64,000 nucleotides of DNA from Ignavibacterium sp. (GTDB lineage: Bacteria; Bacteroidota; Ignavibacteria; Ignavibacteriales; Ignavibacteriaceae), in NCBI GenBank assembly GCA_018335755.1, contig JAGXRK010000062.1, positions 93,786 to 157,785 on the forward strand, written 5' to 3'. Numbering within the stretch: the stretch's first letter is position 1; every line of letters starts with the position of its first letter. The position numbers were made by a program, and so were the translations under genes. The notes below the pieces were generated by a model. That model did not search any database, was not told where the DNA came from, and saw nothing but the letters and a program-made list of their open reading frames with translations. This document shows, piece after piece, positions 44,109-52,446 of the stretch.

Positions 44109-45251
44109 ATGGACTTAAGAGATTTCAAAGCTGGTCGATACATACAGCAATATCAATATAAAAGTTTCTCGCCTGCAAAGGTAAATCTGGAATGGACTTG
44201 GTCGGACCCCAAAATCAATACATTGCTGGCAGAGGCAAATAAAAAACTGGGAGAGCTTAACGCGTTTTCCCTTTACGTTCCCGATATTAATTTTTTTATA
44301 GCGATGCACGTGATCAAGGAAGCAACGACATCAAGCAAAATTGAAGGTACAAAAACAGGAGTGGATGAAGCATTGCTTTCGGTGGAGGAAATTGCGCCGG
44401 AGAAACGAGACGATTGGCAGGAAGTTCAGAATTATATTCAGGCACTAAACTATTCAATTGAAAAATTAAATGATATACCACTGTCAACAAGATTGTTAAA
44501 AGATGCTCATAAAATATTACTTGATGGTGTACGCGGTGAATCAAAAATGCCGGGAGAGTATAGAACAAGCCAAAACTGGATTGGTGGTGCTTCTCTGAAA
44601 GATGCAGTTTTTATCCCACCGCAACACACGGAAGTATCTGAATTGATGGGTGATCTGGAAAATTTTATGCACAATGATAAAATAGATGTCCCCCACTTAA
44701 TCAGGATCGCAATTTCACACTATCAGTTTGAAACTATTCATCCGTTCCTAGATGGAAACGGAAGACTTGGAAGATTGATGATAACGTTATATTTAGTTTC
44801 AACCCGGTTGCTTGATAAACCGACACTTTACCTCTCTGATTTTTTTGAACGAAAGAGAGCACTGTATTATGATAATCTTACTTTCGTAAGAACATCAAAC
44901 AACCTTATTCAATGGATTAAATTCTTTCTCGTTGCTGTAATTGAAACATCAGATAAAGGAATAGAATCATTTCGGGCAATATTAAAACTAAAAGAGAACA
45001 TAGAAGGGGTGAAACTACTTTCGCTGGGTAAACGACTTAACAATGCAAAGAAATTAATAAACTTTCTTTATAAAAAGCCGCTGATCAACGTTAAAGACGT
45101 TGAAAACGTATTGAATGTAACTACTAAACCAGCAAATGCAATAATACAGGAATTTGTTAAACTTGAAATTCTTAAAGAAGTAACCGGGTATAAAAGAAAC
45201 AGGTTATTCCTTTTCGAAGAATATTATAAACTTTTTGCGAATAACGGATGA
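44109..45251 (+). CDS. Fic-family AMP transferase with winged helix
   Basis: The 380-residue protein has the catalytic motif HPFLDGNGRLGRL (about 216-228). N-terminal to it is an inhibitory helix with SSKIEG (about 76-81), the class II auto-inhibition pattern. A C-terminal winged helix follows (NVKDVENVLNVTTKPANAIIQEF). Fic proteins transfer AMP or other groups to hydroxyl side chains. It lies between hsdS and hsdM and overlaps hsdM by four bases, so it is part of the restriction operon. A Shine-Dalgarno (GGTGGAG) lies before an earlier ATG at 44098 that opens only a six-codon frame. Confidence 0.92.
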   Translation: MDLRDFKAGRYIQQYQYKSFSPAKVNLEWTWSDPKINTLLAEANKKLGELNAFSLYVPDINFFIAMHVIKEATTSSKIEGTKTGVDEALLSVEEIAPEKRDDWQEVQNYIQALNYSIEKLNDIPLSTRLLKDAHKILLDGVRGESKMPGEYRTSQNWIGGASLKDAVFIPPQHTEVSELMGDLENFMHNDKIDVPHLIRIAISHYQFETIHPFLDGNGRLGRLMITLYLVSTRLLDKPTLYLSDFFERKRALYYDNLTFVRTSNNLIQWIKFFLVAVIETSDKGIESFRAILKLKENIEGVKLLSLGKRLNNAKKLINFLYKKPLINVKDVENVLNVTTKPANAIIQEFVKLEILKEVTGYKRNRLFLFEEYYKLFANNG

Positions 45252-46729
45252 CAACAGCATCAATAGTTCAAAGAGTCTGGAATTACTGCCATACATTGAG
45301 AGATGACGGCGTAAGCTATGGTGACTATGTTGAACAGCTTACATACCTTCTTTTTCTTAAAATGGCGGATGAATATTCCAAACCACCATACAACAGGGAT
45401 ATTAAAATTCCGAAGAAACTTAATTGGGAAAGTCTGCAAAACAAAAGCGGTGCAGAGTTAGAAGTTCATTACATAAGAATACTAAATGAGCTTGGTAAAG
45501 AAAAAGGGATGATCGGGGAGATATTCTTTAAGGCACAGAATAAAATTCAGGATCCCGCTAAACTCTACAAACTCATTAAGCTGATTAATGATGAAAACTG
45601 GGTTGTGCTTGGTGCAGATGTTAAAGGTGATATTTATGAAGGTCTGCTTGAGAAAAATGCTGCGGATACTAAATCAGGTGCCGGACAATATTTTACTCCG
45701 CGTGTTCTCATCAAGGCAATGGTAGAGTGTATAAGACCGGAACCAAAAAAAACAATTGCTGATCCGGCTTGTGGTACAGGCGGTTTCTTCCTTGCAGCTT
45801 ACGATTTTATTTCTGATGAGAAGAAATTCAAGTTAGATAAATCGGAGAAAGAATTTCTTAAGTTCAAAACATTTTCCGGATGGGAGATTGTCCCAAATAC
45901 AGCAAGACTTTGTTTAATGAATTTGTACCTGCACAACATCGGCGACTTAAACAGCGAACCGCCAATTGAAAGAGCCGACAGCCTGCTTGTTTCTCCATCA
46001 ACAAAATTTGATTATGTACTTACAAATCCTCCGTTTGGTAAAAAAAGCAGTATGACAATTACAAACGAAGATGGAACACAAAGCAAAGAAAAACTAACAT
46101 ACGAGAGACAGGATTTCTGGACTACAACATCGAACAAGCAGTTGAATTTTATTCAGCACGTTCGTTCAATGTTAAAAGCAGATGGCAAAGCTGCGGTCGT
46201 TGTTCCCGATAACGTTTTGTTTGAAGGCGGAGCAGGAGAAACTGTGAGAAAGCGTTTGCTTGAAGCAAGTGACGTTCATACAATTTTAAGACTGCCGACA
46301 GGAATATTTTATGCACAGGGAGTAAAAGCAAATGTAATTTTCTTCGATAACAAACCTGCGGCTAAAACTCCCTGGACAAAAGAGGTGTGGATATATGATC
46401 TGCGTACCAACATTCACTTCACATTAAAAACCCAGCAGATGAAGTTTGATGACTTAGAGGATTTTGTTAAGTGTTATAATCCGCAAAACAGATTCAAGCG
46501 TAAAGAATCGGCCTCAGGAGGAGAACGGTTTAAGAAATTCTCTTACGATGAAATAATATCAAGAGATAAAACCAATCTGGATATCTTCTGGCTGAAAGAT
46601 GAAAGTCTCGGTGATATGGACAACCTTCCGGATCCCGACATACTTGCACTTGAAATAATTGAAAATATTGAAGCAGGACTTGCAAGCTTTAAGGAGATTG
46701 TTGAAGGGTTAAATGGTAATGGTAAATAA
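45248..46729 (+). CDS. hsdM: Type I restriction DNA methyltransferase HsdM
   Basis: The 493-residue adenine methyltransferase has SAM motif I DPACGTGGFF (about 174-183) and catalytic NPPFG (about 260-264, NPPF for N6-adenine). The N-terminal helical domain has the usual DGVSYGDYVEQLTYLLFLKMADE. With HsdS it methylates the host sites. The start ATG overlaps the fic stop. Confidence 0.95.
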   Translation: MTTASIVQRVWNYCHTLRDDGVSYGDYVEQLTYLLFLKMADEYSKPPYNRDIKIPKKLNWESLQNKSGAELEVHYIRILNELGKEKGMIGEIFFKAQNKIQDPAKLYKLIKLINDENWVVLGADVKGDIYEGLLEKNAADTKSGAGQYFTPRVLIKAMVECIRPEPKKTIADPACGTGGFFLAAYDFISDEKKFKLDKSEKEFLKFKTFSGWEIVPNTARLCLMNLYLHNIGDLNSEPPIERADSLLVSPSTKFDYVLTNPPFGKKSSMTITNEDGTQSKEKLTYERQDFWTTTSNKQLNFIQHVRSMLKADGKAAVVVPDNVLFEGGAGETVRKRLLEASDVHTILRLPTGIFYAQGVKANVIFFDNKPAAKTPWTKEVWIYDLRTNIHFTLKTQQMKFDDLEDFVKCYNPQNRFKRKESASGGERFKKFSYDEIISRDKTNLDIFWLKDESLGDMDNLPDPDILALEIIENIEAGLASFKEIVEGLNGNGK

Positions 46730-46746
46730 TCTTGTTATGTTGTAAT

Positions 46747-46968
46747 ATGCTAGGCGCAATTTTGGGCGACATAATCGGTTCGGTTTATGAATTGATTTCA
46801 CTTAAGCCTGAATACGACTTTCCATTATTTCCAGAAGAATCCATCTTCACAGACGATACAGTTCTAACCGTTGCTTTAGCTGACAGTATTTTATCCGGTA
46901 CAGACTACAAAACAAAACTTCTCGAGTGCTATAATCTGTATCTGCATAAAAAAACAAACCACGGTTAA
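46747..46968 (+). pseudogene. ADP-ribosylglycohydrolase, N-terminal fragment
   Basis: The frame MLGAILGDIIGSVYE...FPLFPEESIFTDDTVLTVALADSIL matches the start of DraG-type ADP-ribosylglycohydrolases, including the TDDT metal-binding motif. It then stops after about 73 residues of a family of ~270. The missing C-terminal part, beginning SFEDSIRKAIYIGGDSDTLAVI, is found at 51000-51233. The gene appears to have been split and its middle lost. Confidence 0.8.
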
Positions 46969-47111
46969 TATAATTCATTCCTCAAAGGATTCCGGTATTA
47001 ACACTTAGTTCATTATGCGTTACTGTTATTAATAATTTTAGTAATGCAGCTTATGTAGAATTAGTATGAATAAATATTTAGATTGAAGGGCAAATTTATC
47101 GGGATCTTACT

Positions 47112-48131
47112 ATGAATTCGAAGCAAACAATAATAACTATCAAAATATTACTGATCATAACTATATTTTTCTTTTCTGGGTGCGGCACGGACAGCAAAAA
47201 TGAATTAGTAATTTATTCAGCCCGGAACGAACATCTTATTAAACCGGTCTTTGATGTCTACACAAAAGAAACCGGTATTAAAATAAAATTTGTAACAGAT
47301 AAAGAAGGTCCATTACTGCAAAGATTAAAAGCCGAGGGCAGCAACACTCCCGCTGATATACTTATAACTGTGGATGCCGGTAATTTGTGGCATGCCGCAA
47401 ATGAAAACTTATTATTTCCGGTTGAATCGGAAATTTTGAATAAGAATATTCCTGTACATTTAAGGGATCCTGAAAATATGTGGTTTGGTTTTTCATTACG
47501 TGTAAGAACCATTGTTTACAACACTGATAAAATTGACCCGACAGAACTTTCTACCTATGAAGATCTGGCGGATAATAAATGGTTTAAACGTTTAGGTTTA
47601 CGAACCTCAAAGAAAGTTTATAATCAGTCGCTTGTTGCAATGATGATCTCTGAATATGGAATTCAACAAACAGAAAAAATTGTTGAAGGCTGGGTCAGGA
47701 ATCTTGCAGCCGATGTTTATATGGATGATACACGCCTCCTCGAAGCGATGGCTGCCGGGCAGTGTGATGTAGGGATTGTGAATACTTATTATTTCGGAAG
47801 ACTATTGAGAGAAAAGCCTGAACTTCCGTTGGCTATCTTCTGGGCAAATCAGGCAACTGGCGGAGTTCACGTTAATGTATCAGGTGCAGGGCTTACCAGA
47901 TATTCAAAAAATAAGGACGAAGCAACAAAATTTCTTGAATGGCTTTCAGGTCAGACAGCGCAAAAGATTTTTGCTGAAGTTAATCTTGAATACTCGGCAA
48001 ATCCTTCTGTTGAAATTGACAGTTTTGTTAAATCCTGGGGCGGTTTTGAACAAAGTAAAATTAATTTATCCAGGGCAGGTGAGTTTCAGCAGCAAGCCGT
48101 CAAATTGATGGACAGAGCCGGGTATAAATGA
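47112..48131 (+). CDS. Iron(III) ABC transporter substrate-binding lipoprotein
   Basis: The 339-residue lipoprotein (lipobox SGCG) is of the FbpA/FutA type: VIYSARNEHLIKPVFDVYTKETGIKIKFVTDKEGPLLQRLKAEG at the N-terminus, GLRTSKKVYNQSLVAMM, and a tandem-Tyr NTYYFGRLL motif that binds Fe(III) in the family. The predicted role is periplasmic capture of ferric iron for the permease and ATPase that follow. Ends four bases into the permease gene. Confidence 0.9.
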   Translation: MNSKQTIITIKILLIITIFFFSGCGTDSKNELVIYSARNEHLIKPVFDVYTKETGIKIKFVTDKEGPLLQRLKAEGSNTPADILITVDAGNLWHAANENLLFPVESEILNKNIPVHLRDPENMWFGFSLRVRTIVYNTDKIDPTELSTYEDLADNKWFKRLGLRTSKKVYNQSLVAMMISEYGIQQTEKIVEGWVRNLAADVYMDDTRLLEAMAAGQCDVGIVNTYYFGRLLREKPELPLAIFWANQATGGVHVNVSGAGLTRYSKNKDEATKFLEWLSGQTAQKIFAEVNLEYSANPSVEIDSFVKSWGGFEQSKINLSRAGEFQQQAVKLMDRAGYK

Positions 48132-49801
48132 AAATCTTCAAAATATTCTTAACAGGGTTTTCCGGATTCTTCTTTTCAAGTTCAGGAAGAAGCGGAGCCA
48201 AACACCTGAAAATTTTTGCCCTCTGTCTTTCACTCCTTGTTTTTATACCGCTGATTATAATTTTCTCATCATTATTTGCTCCGTCTGATAAAATCTGGGA
48301 ACACATTTATGAAAATGTTTTAAGCGAACTGCTGTTAAATACCTTCTCCCTGATCATTGGCGTCTCGATCGGGACACTTATTATTGGTGTTTTACTTGCA
48401 TGGTTGACCAGTATTTACGAATTCCCCGGCAGGAAAATATTCAGCTGGACACTGATGATGCCTTTAGCGATGCCCGTCTATGTAATCGCTTTTGTAAGCA
48501 TAGGCATATTGGAATACACCGGTCCGGTTCAAACTTTTCTAAGGGAGTATTACGGAAGAGAACTTCACTACTTTCCCAGGATTAGATCCACCGTCGGAAT
48601 AATTCTTATAATGACTCTTGCTCTTTACCCATACGTTTATTTACTTGCCCGGAATGCCTTTCTGTCGCAGGGAAAACGGGCATTAGAAATCGCTCAATCT
48701 CTTGGCTATTCGCGGAAATCTGCTTTTCTGAAATCAGCTCTTCCTCTAGCCAGACCATGGATTGCCGGTGGCGTATTGCTTGTAATTATGGAGGCTCTTT
48801 CTGATTTTGGAGCTGTGTCAATCTTTAATTTTAATACTTTAACAACGGAAATTTATAAAGCATGGTTCAGTTTATTTTCTATTCAGACAGCTTCTCAATT
48901 AGCTTCTTTGTTAGTGATAATTGTATTTTTATTCATTCTGTTGGAGCAGCGCAGCCGGTACCGTATGAGGTTTTATCAGCCGGGCAAAACAGCTTTTAAA
49001 CAGGATTTAATAAAACTGCGCGGCATGAAATCATTCATTGCATTCTTTTTTTGTTTAACCATACTGCTGATTGCTTTCATTATACCTTTCATCCAGATTT
49101 TAGCATGGGCTGCCTCAGGTATAAAGACAGAGTTAAATCAAAATTATATAAAAATATTAAGTAACTCCCTGTTGCTTGCCGGAATTGCCGCACTGATAAC
49201 TGCAGGAATGGCTTTGCTATTAAGTTTCGGTAGCAGATTTAACCGAGATAAGTTTAACAATTTATTTGTTAAAATATCAACTCTAGGCTATGCGTTACCC
49301 GGAGCGGTATTGGCGGTTGCAATTTTATTACCGTTCGCCTGGCTTGATAACAATTTAATTACAATTGTGGATAAGTTATTCGGCATTGAATCAGGAAGAA
49401 TATTCAGCGGAACACTATTGGCTTTATTAACTGCATATCTGATAAGATTTCTTGCTGTAGCGCATAACTCAATAGAAAGCGATTATCATCGGGTGTCGTT
49501 CAGTATTGATGAATCTGCAGCCAGTATGGGAGTAACCGGTGCTGATCTTTTAAAGAAAGTTCATTTGCCAATAATTCGCAATGGTATATTTGCAGCAATT
49601 ATACTTGTCTTTGTTGATGTAATGAAAGAAATGCCGATAACGCTTATGACCCGGCCTTTTGGGTGGGATACGCTTGCTGTACGAATTTTCGAATTAACTT
49701 CAGAAGGCGAGTGGATCAGAGCAGCGCTTCCTGCAGTAACAATAGTTTTAGCCGGACTAATACCCGTAAGATTATTAATGAAGTACTCAGCATTTAAATA
49801 A
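48128..49801 (+). CDS. Iron(III) ABC transporter permease (fused two-domain)
   Basis: The 557-residue protein has about 12 membrane helices in two similar halves. Each half has an EAA-type loop, as in EIAQSLGYSRKSAFLKSALPLARPWIAGG and SAASMGVTGADLLKKVHLPIIRNGI. This matches FbpB/ThiP-type fused permeases. The start overlaps the binding-protein gene by four bases. Confidence 0.92.
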   Translation: MKIFKIFLTGFSGFFFSSSGRSGAKHLKIFALCLSLLVFIPLIIIFSSLFAPSDKIWEHIYENVLSELLLNTFSLIIGVSIGTLIIGVLLAWLTSIYEFPGRKIFSWTLMMPLAMPVYVIAFVSIGILEYTGPVQTFLREYYGRELHYFPRIRSTVGIILIMTLALYPYVYLLARNAFLSQGKRALEIAQSLGYSRKSAFLKSALPLARPWIAGGVLLVIMEALSDFGAVSIFNFNTLTTEIYKAWFSLFSIQTASQLASLLVIIVFLFILLEQRSRYRMRFYQPGKTAFKQDLIKLRGMKSFIAFFFCLTILLIAFIIPFIQILAWAASGIKTELNQNYIKILSNSLLLAGIAALITAGMALLLSFGSRFNRDKFNNLFVKISTLGYALPGAVLAVAILLPFAWLDNNLITIVDKLFGIESGRIFSGTLLALLTAYLIRFLAVAHNSIESDYHRVSFSIDESAASMGVTGADLLKKVHLPIIRNGIFAAIILVFVDVMKEMPITLMTRPFGWDTLAVRIFELTSEGEWIRAALPAVTIVLAGLIPVRLLMKYSAFK

Positions 49802-49811
49802 TGATGAAATA

Positions 49812-50864
49812 ATGAATACCAAGAATATACTGGAAGTAAAAAGTATTACGCTTGCCTATGATAGAAATGTTGTGGTTAGAAACATCTCTTTCAAAATTAA
49901 GAAAGGATTAATTGGCTGTTTGCTTGGCCCGAGTGGATGCGGAAAAACAACTATTTTCCGGGCAATAGCAGGATTTGAAACTGTTAGAGAAGGCGAGATA
50001 TTTCTGAATGAAACCCTGGTAAGCAGTAAAGAATTTCTGCTCCCGCCGGAGAAAAGAAGACTCGGGATAGTTTTTCAGGATAATTCTTTGTATCCGCATT
50101 TAAGTGTAGAGCAGAATATTGCCTTTGGGTTGTTCCGGTATGATAAGCAGAAAAGAAGTTTACGTGTAAATGAATTATTAAAACTGACAGGATTAGCTGA
50201 TCAGAGTGAAAAATATCCGCATCAACTTTCCGGCGGACAACAACAGCGCGTTGCCTTAGCACGCGCGCTTGCGCCGGAACCCGAACTTATTCTGCTTGAT
50301 GAGCCTTTCTCTAATCTTGATGGTGAACTGCGTGAAAGGCTGAACCAGGAGGTAAAACTAATTTTGAAAACTACAGGAACCTCTGCAATACTTGTAACTC
50401 ATGATCAGCTTGAAGCTTTTTCAATAGCTGATGAGATCGGTGTGCTGGAAAACGGTCAGATACAGCAGTGGGATTCCGCTTATAATATTTATAATAAGCC
50501 CGCAAATCCTTTTGTTGCGGATTTCATTGGAAGAGGAATACTCGTGCCGGGAATTGCAGAGGATAACTTTATTAAAATTGAATCGGGAAAATTTAAAATG
50601 GCTCTGCCTGATGGAATAAAAAACGGGGACAAAGTGGAGGTTCTTATTCGTCCGGCTGATGTGGTTTACACCGATGATAATAAAGCAATCAAAGTTACTA
50701 TCAAGAATAAGGCTTACAGAGGCGAGGAGTATCTTTATACGCTTGAACTTGCGGGCGGGCAGAAAATACTTTCGCTTATGCCAAGTCATCTTGCATATAA
50801 AGTTGGCGAAGAAATAGGTATTAAACTTAACCTGAAAAATATTGTTGTTTTCAGGAAAGGATAG
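49812..50864 (+). CDS. Iron(III) ABC transporter ATP-binding protein
   Basis: The 350-residue ATPase has Walker A GPSGCGKTT (about 36-44), signature LSGGQQQRVALARAL, Walker B LILLDEPFSNLD and the switch His of VTHDQLEAF. A TOBE-like C-terminal domain follows (VEVLIRPADVVYTDDNKAIKVTIKNKAYRGEEYLYTLEL). It completes the three-gene uptake operon. No Fur-box match was seen upstream of the operon. Confidence 0.94.
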   Translation: MNTKNILEVKSITLAYDRNVVVRNISFKIKKGLIGCLLGPSGCGKTTIFRAIAGFETVREGEIFLNETLVSSKEFLLPPEKRRLGIVFQDNSLYPHLSVEQNIAFGLFRYDKQKRSLRVNELLKLTGLADQSEKYPHQLSGGQQQRVALARALAPEPELILLDEPFSNLDGELRERLNQEVKLILKTTGTSAILVTHDQLEAFSIADEIGVLENGQIQQWDSAYNIYNKPANPFVADFIGRGILVPGIAEDNFIKIESGKFKMALPDGIKNGDKVEVLIRPADVVYTDDNKAIKVTIKNKAYRGEEYLYTLELAGGQKILSLMPSHLAYKVGEEIGIKLNLKNIVVFRKG

Positions 50865-50999
50865 TTGTAATGATAGGCATTCAATTTTTCTATTTGCAAG
50901 GCTACTCCTAAATAAGTGAATATTAGATCCGGGCACACAGACGGACTTGGCAGTTAGATTAGAATATCGTTTAGAGATAAATGAATAAGTAAATTAAAA

Positions 51000-51233
51000 T
51001 GTCTTGCTGCCCCCGGCCTTTCATCCTCATTTGAGGACTCAATAAGAAAAGCAATTTATATTGGCGGTGATTCGGATACTCTTGCCGTAATTAACGGATC
51101 AATAGCAGAAGCGTTTTATGGCGGAGTGCCTGAAGAGATTAACGCAGAGGTTTATAAAAAGCCTGAAGAAAGATTGCTGGATGTTGTAAACAGGTTTGTT
51201 AAAAAGTACGTCGATAATAGTACGTCCCCATAA
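51000..51233 (+). pseudogene. ADP-ribosylglycohydrolase, C-terminal fragment
   Basis: In frame, the sequence reads SFEDSIRKAIYIGGDSDTLAVINGSIAEAFYGGVPEEI and ends with a stop at 51233. GGDSDT is the second metal-binding motif of DraG-type enzymes. No start or upstream half is here. The N-terminal half lies at 46747-46968, across the iron transporter operon, so this is the other end of a broken gene. Confidence 0.8.
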
Positions 51234-51269
51234 GTGAAAAAAACCGATTTTGGAAGAATTGCTAAATTA

Positions 51270-51352
51270 ATTAGGACATACCCTAATATATTTTTGTTCT
51301 TATTAGGTTATACCCATATTTTTAAACCTGTAAAACAAGGATATACCCTAAT
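51270..51352. promoter_or_regulatory. Three operator-like inverted repeats before mobile mystery protein A
   Basis: Three related sites are ATTAGG-ACATAC-CCTAAT (51270-51287), ATTAGG-TTATAC-CCATAT (51302-51319) and ACAAGG-ATATAC-CCTAAT (51335-51352). Each has 6-base arms and a 6-base spacer ending ATAC. Starts are 32 and 33 bp apart, close to three helical turns, and the third site overlaps the ATG at 51351. They are likely binding sites of the Xre-type protein encoded next, for autorepression. Confidence 0.7.
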
Positions 51353-51815
51353 GGAAAAGATAGATAAAAAACTTATGATAGAACAACTTGATAGAAGACT
51401 TACAGTGTTTTCTAAGATTGATTCTGATAACATTCCCATCGGCGGCTGGATAAAAGCCATCCGTTCTGCGTTGAATATTTCGCTCGTTCAGTTCGCTAAA
51501 ATGTTGAAAAAGTCTTCTCCCTCAGTAAAAGAGTTAGAAGAACGTGAAGCTGAGAAGAACATAACACTTAAAAAACTTGCAGAAGCCGGGGAAGCACTGA
51601 ACTTGAAATTAGTATATGGCTTTGTACCAAAAGACGGCTCGCTTGAGAAGCTTATTGAAAAACGAGCATTAAAAGTAGCAGAAGAAATTGTTATGCGCAC
51701 TTCTCATTCAATGAAACTTGAAGATCAGGAAAACACTGAAGAAAGGTTAAAAAAAGCAATTCAGGATCGCGCAGAAAAAATTAAAAATGAATTACCGAAA
51801 TATTTGTGGGATTAG
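51351..51815 (+). CDS. Mobile mystery protein A (Xre-type regulator)
   Basis: From the ATG at 51351 the protein begins MEKIDKKLMIEQLDRRL, the standard start of mobile mystery protein A (TIGR02612). It has a helix-turn-helix at about 35-75 (GGWIKAIRSALNISLVQFAKMLKKSSPSVKELEEREAEK) and a helical C-terminus, 154 residues in all. A longer frame from the GTG at 51234 is unlikely because it would cover the operators. It is paired with the Fic-like mobile mystery protein B, and the two are thought to behave as a toxin-antitoxin-like mobile unit. Confidence 0.9.
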   Translation: MEKIDKKLMIEQLDRRLTVFSKIDSDNIPIGGWIKAIRSALNISLVQFAKMLKKSSPSVKELEEREAEKNITLKKLAEAGEALNLKLVYGFVPKDGSLEKLIEKRALKVAEEIVMRTSHSMKLEDQENTEERLKKAIQDRAEKIKNELPKYLWD

Positions 51816-52402
51816 ATTTTGACTTAACGGATGGTCAGACTCCTCTTGATGAGGATGAAAAAGAAGGTCTGCTTATCCCGACAATTACAACACGCGGAGA
51901 GCTTGATGAGTTCGAACAGCTTGGTGTAGAAAGAGCTATTGAGTGGCTGCTTACGAGAAAACTCTCTGCCGATAAAATTCTCACAGAGGACTTTGCAAAA
52001 GATTTACATAAAAGAATGTTTGGTAGTATCTGGAAATGGGCGGGCGAGTTCAGAAGAACAAATAAGAATATTGGTGTGGATAAATTTCTTATACCTGTTG
52101 AGTTAAAAAATCTGCTCGATGATTGCCGATACTGGATTGAAAATAACTCTTTTTCTGATGATGAAATCGCTGTAAGATTAAGTCACCGGATGGTGCTTAT
52201 CCATCCCCTTGCAAATGGTAACGGAAGACATTCACGCCTGATGGCGGATGTTCTGATAACAAAAGTATTCGATAAAACTTATTTCACCTGGGGCTCGGTT
52301 AATCTTACCAAAGCAGGTGAAGCAAGAACAAAATATCTGCAGGCATTAGGGGCTGCTGATCAGAATGATTACAAGCTTCTGGTTGAGTTCGCAAGATTGT
52401 AA
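51806..52402 (+). CDS. Mobile mystery protein B (Fic/Doc-type)
   Basis: The 198-residue protein (TIGR02613) has Fic motif HPLANGNGRHSRLMADVL (about 133-150) and the N-terminal QTPLDEDEKEGLLIPTITTRGELDEFE typical of the family. It starts at a GTG that overlaps the A gene by ten bases, with translation likely coupled. As in other Fic proteins it probably AMPylates a target; none is known. This is the second Fic-domain gene in the window. Confidence 0.92.
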   Translation: MGLDFDLTDGQTPLDEDEKEGLLIPTITTRGELDEFEQLGVERAIEWLLTRKLSADKILTEDFAKDLHKRMFGSIWKWAGEFRRTNKNIGVDKFLIPVELKNLLDDCRYWIENNSFSDDEIAVRLSHRMVLIHPLANGNGRHSRLMADVLITKVFDKTYFTWGSVNLTKAGEARTKYLQALGAADQNDYKLLVEFARL

Positions 52403-52446
52403 ATTTGAATTAAGCATTCTTTCATCACAAGTAATAATATGGATAT

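Noticed and set aside
46969..47111. Fur box upstream of the iron transporter
   Set aside because: AT-rich sequence without a good match to the GATAATGATAATCATTATC pattern.
51234..51350. N-terminal extension of mobile mystery protein A from a GTG
   Set aside because: It would cover the three operators, and the family starts at MEKIDKKLM; it also abuts the end of the glycohydrolase remnant.
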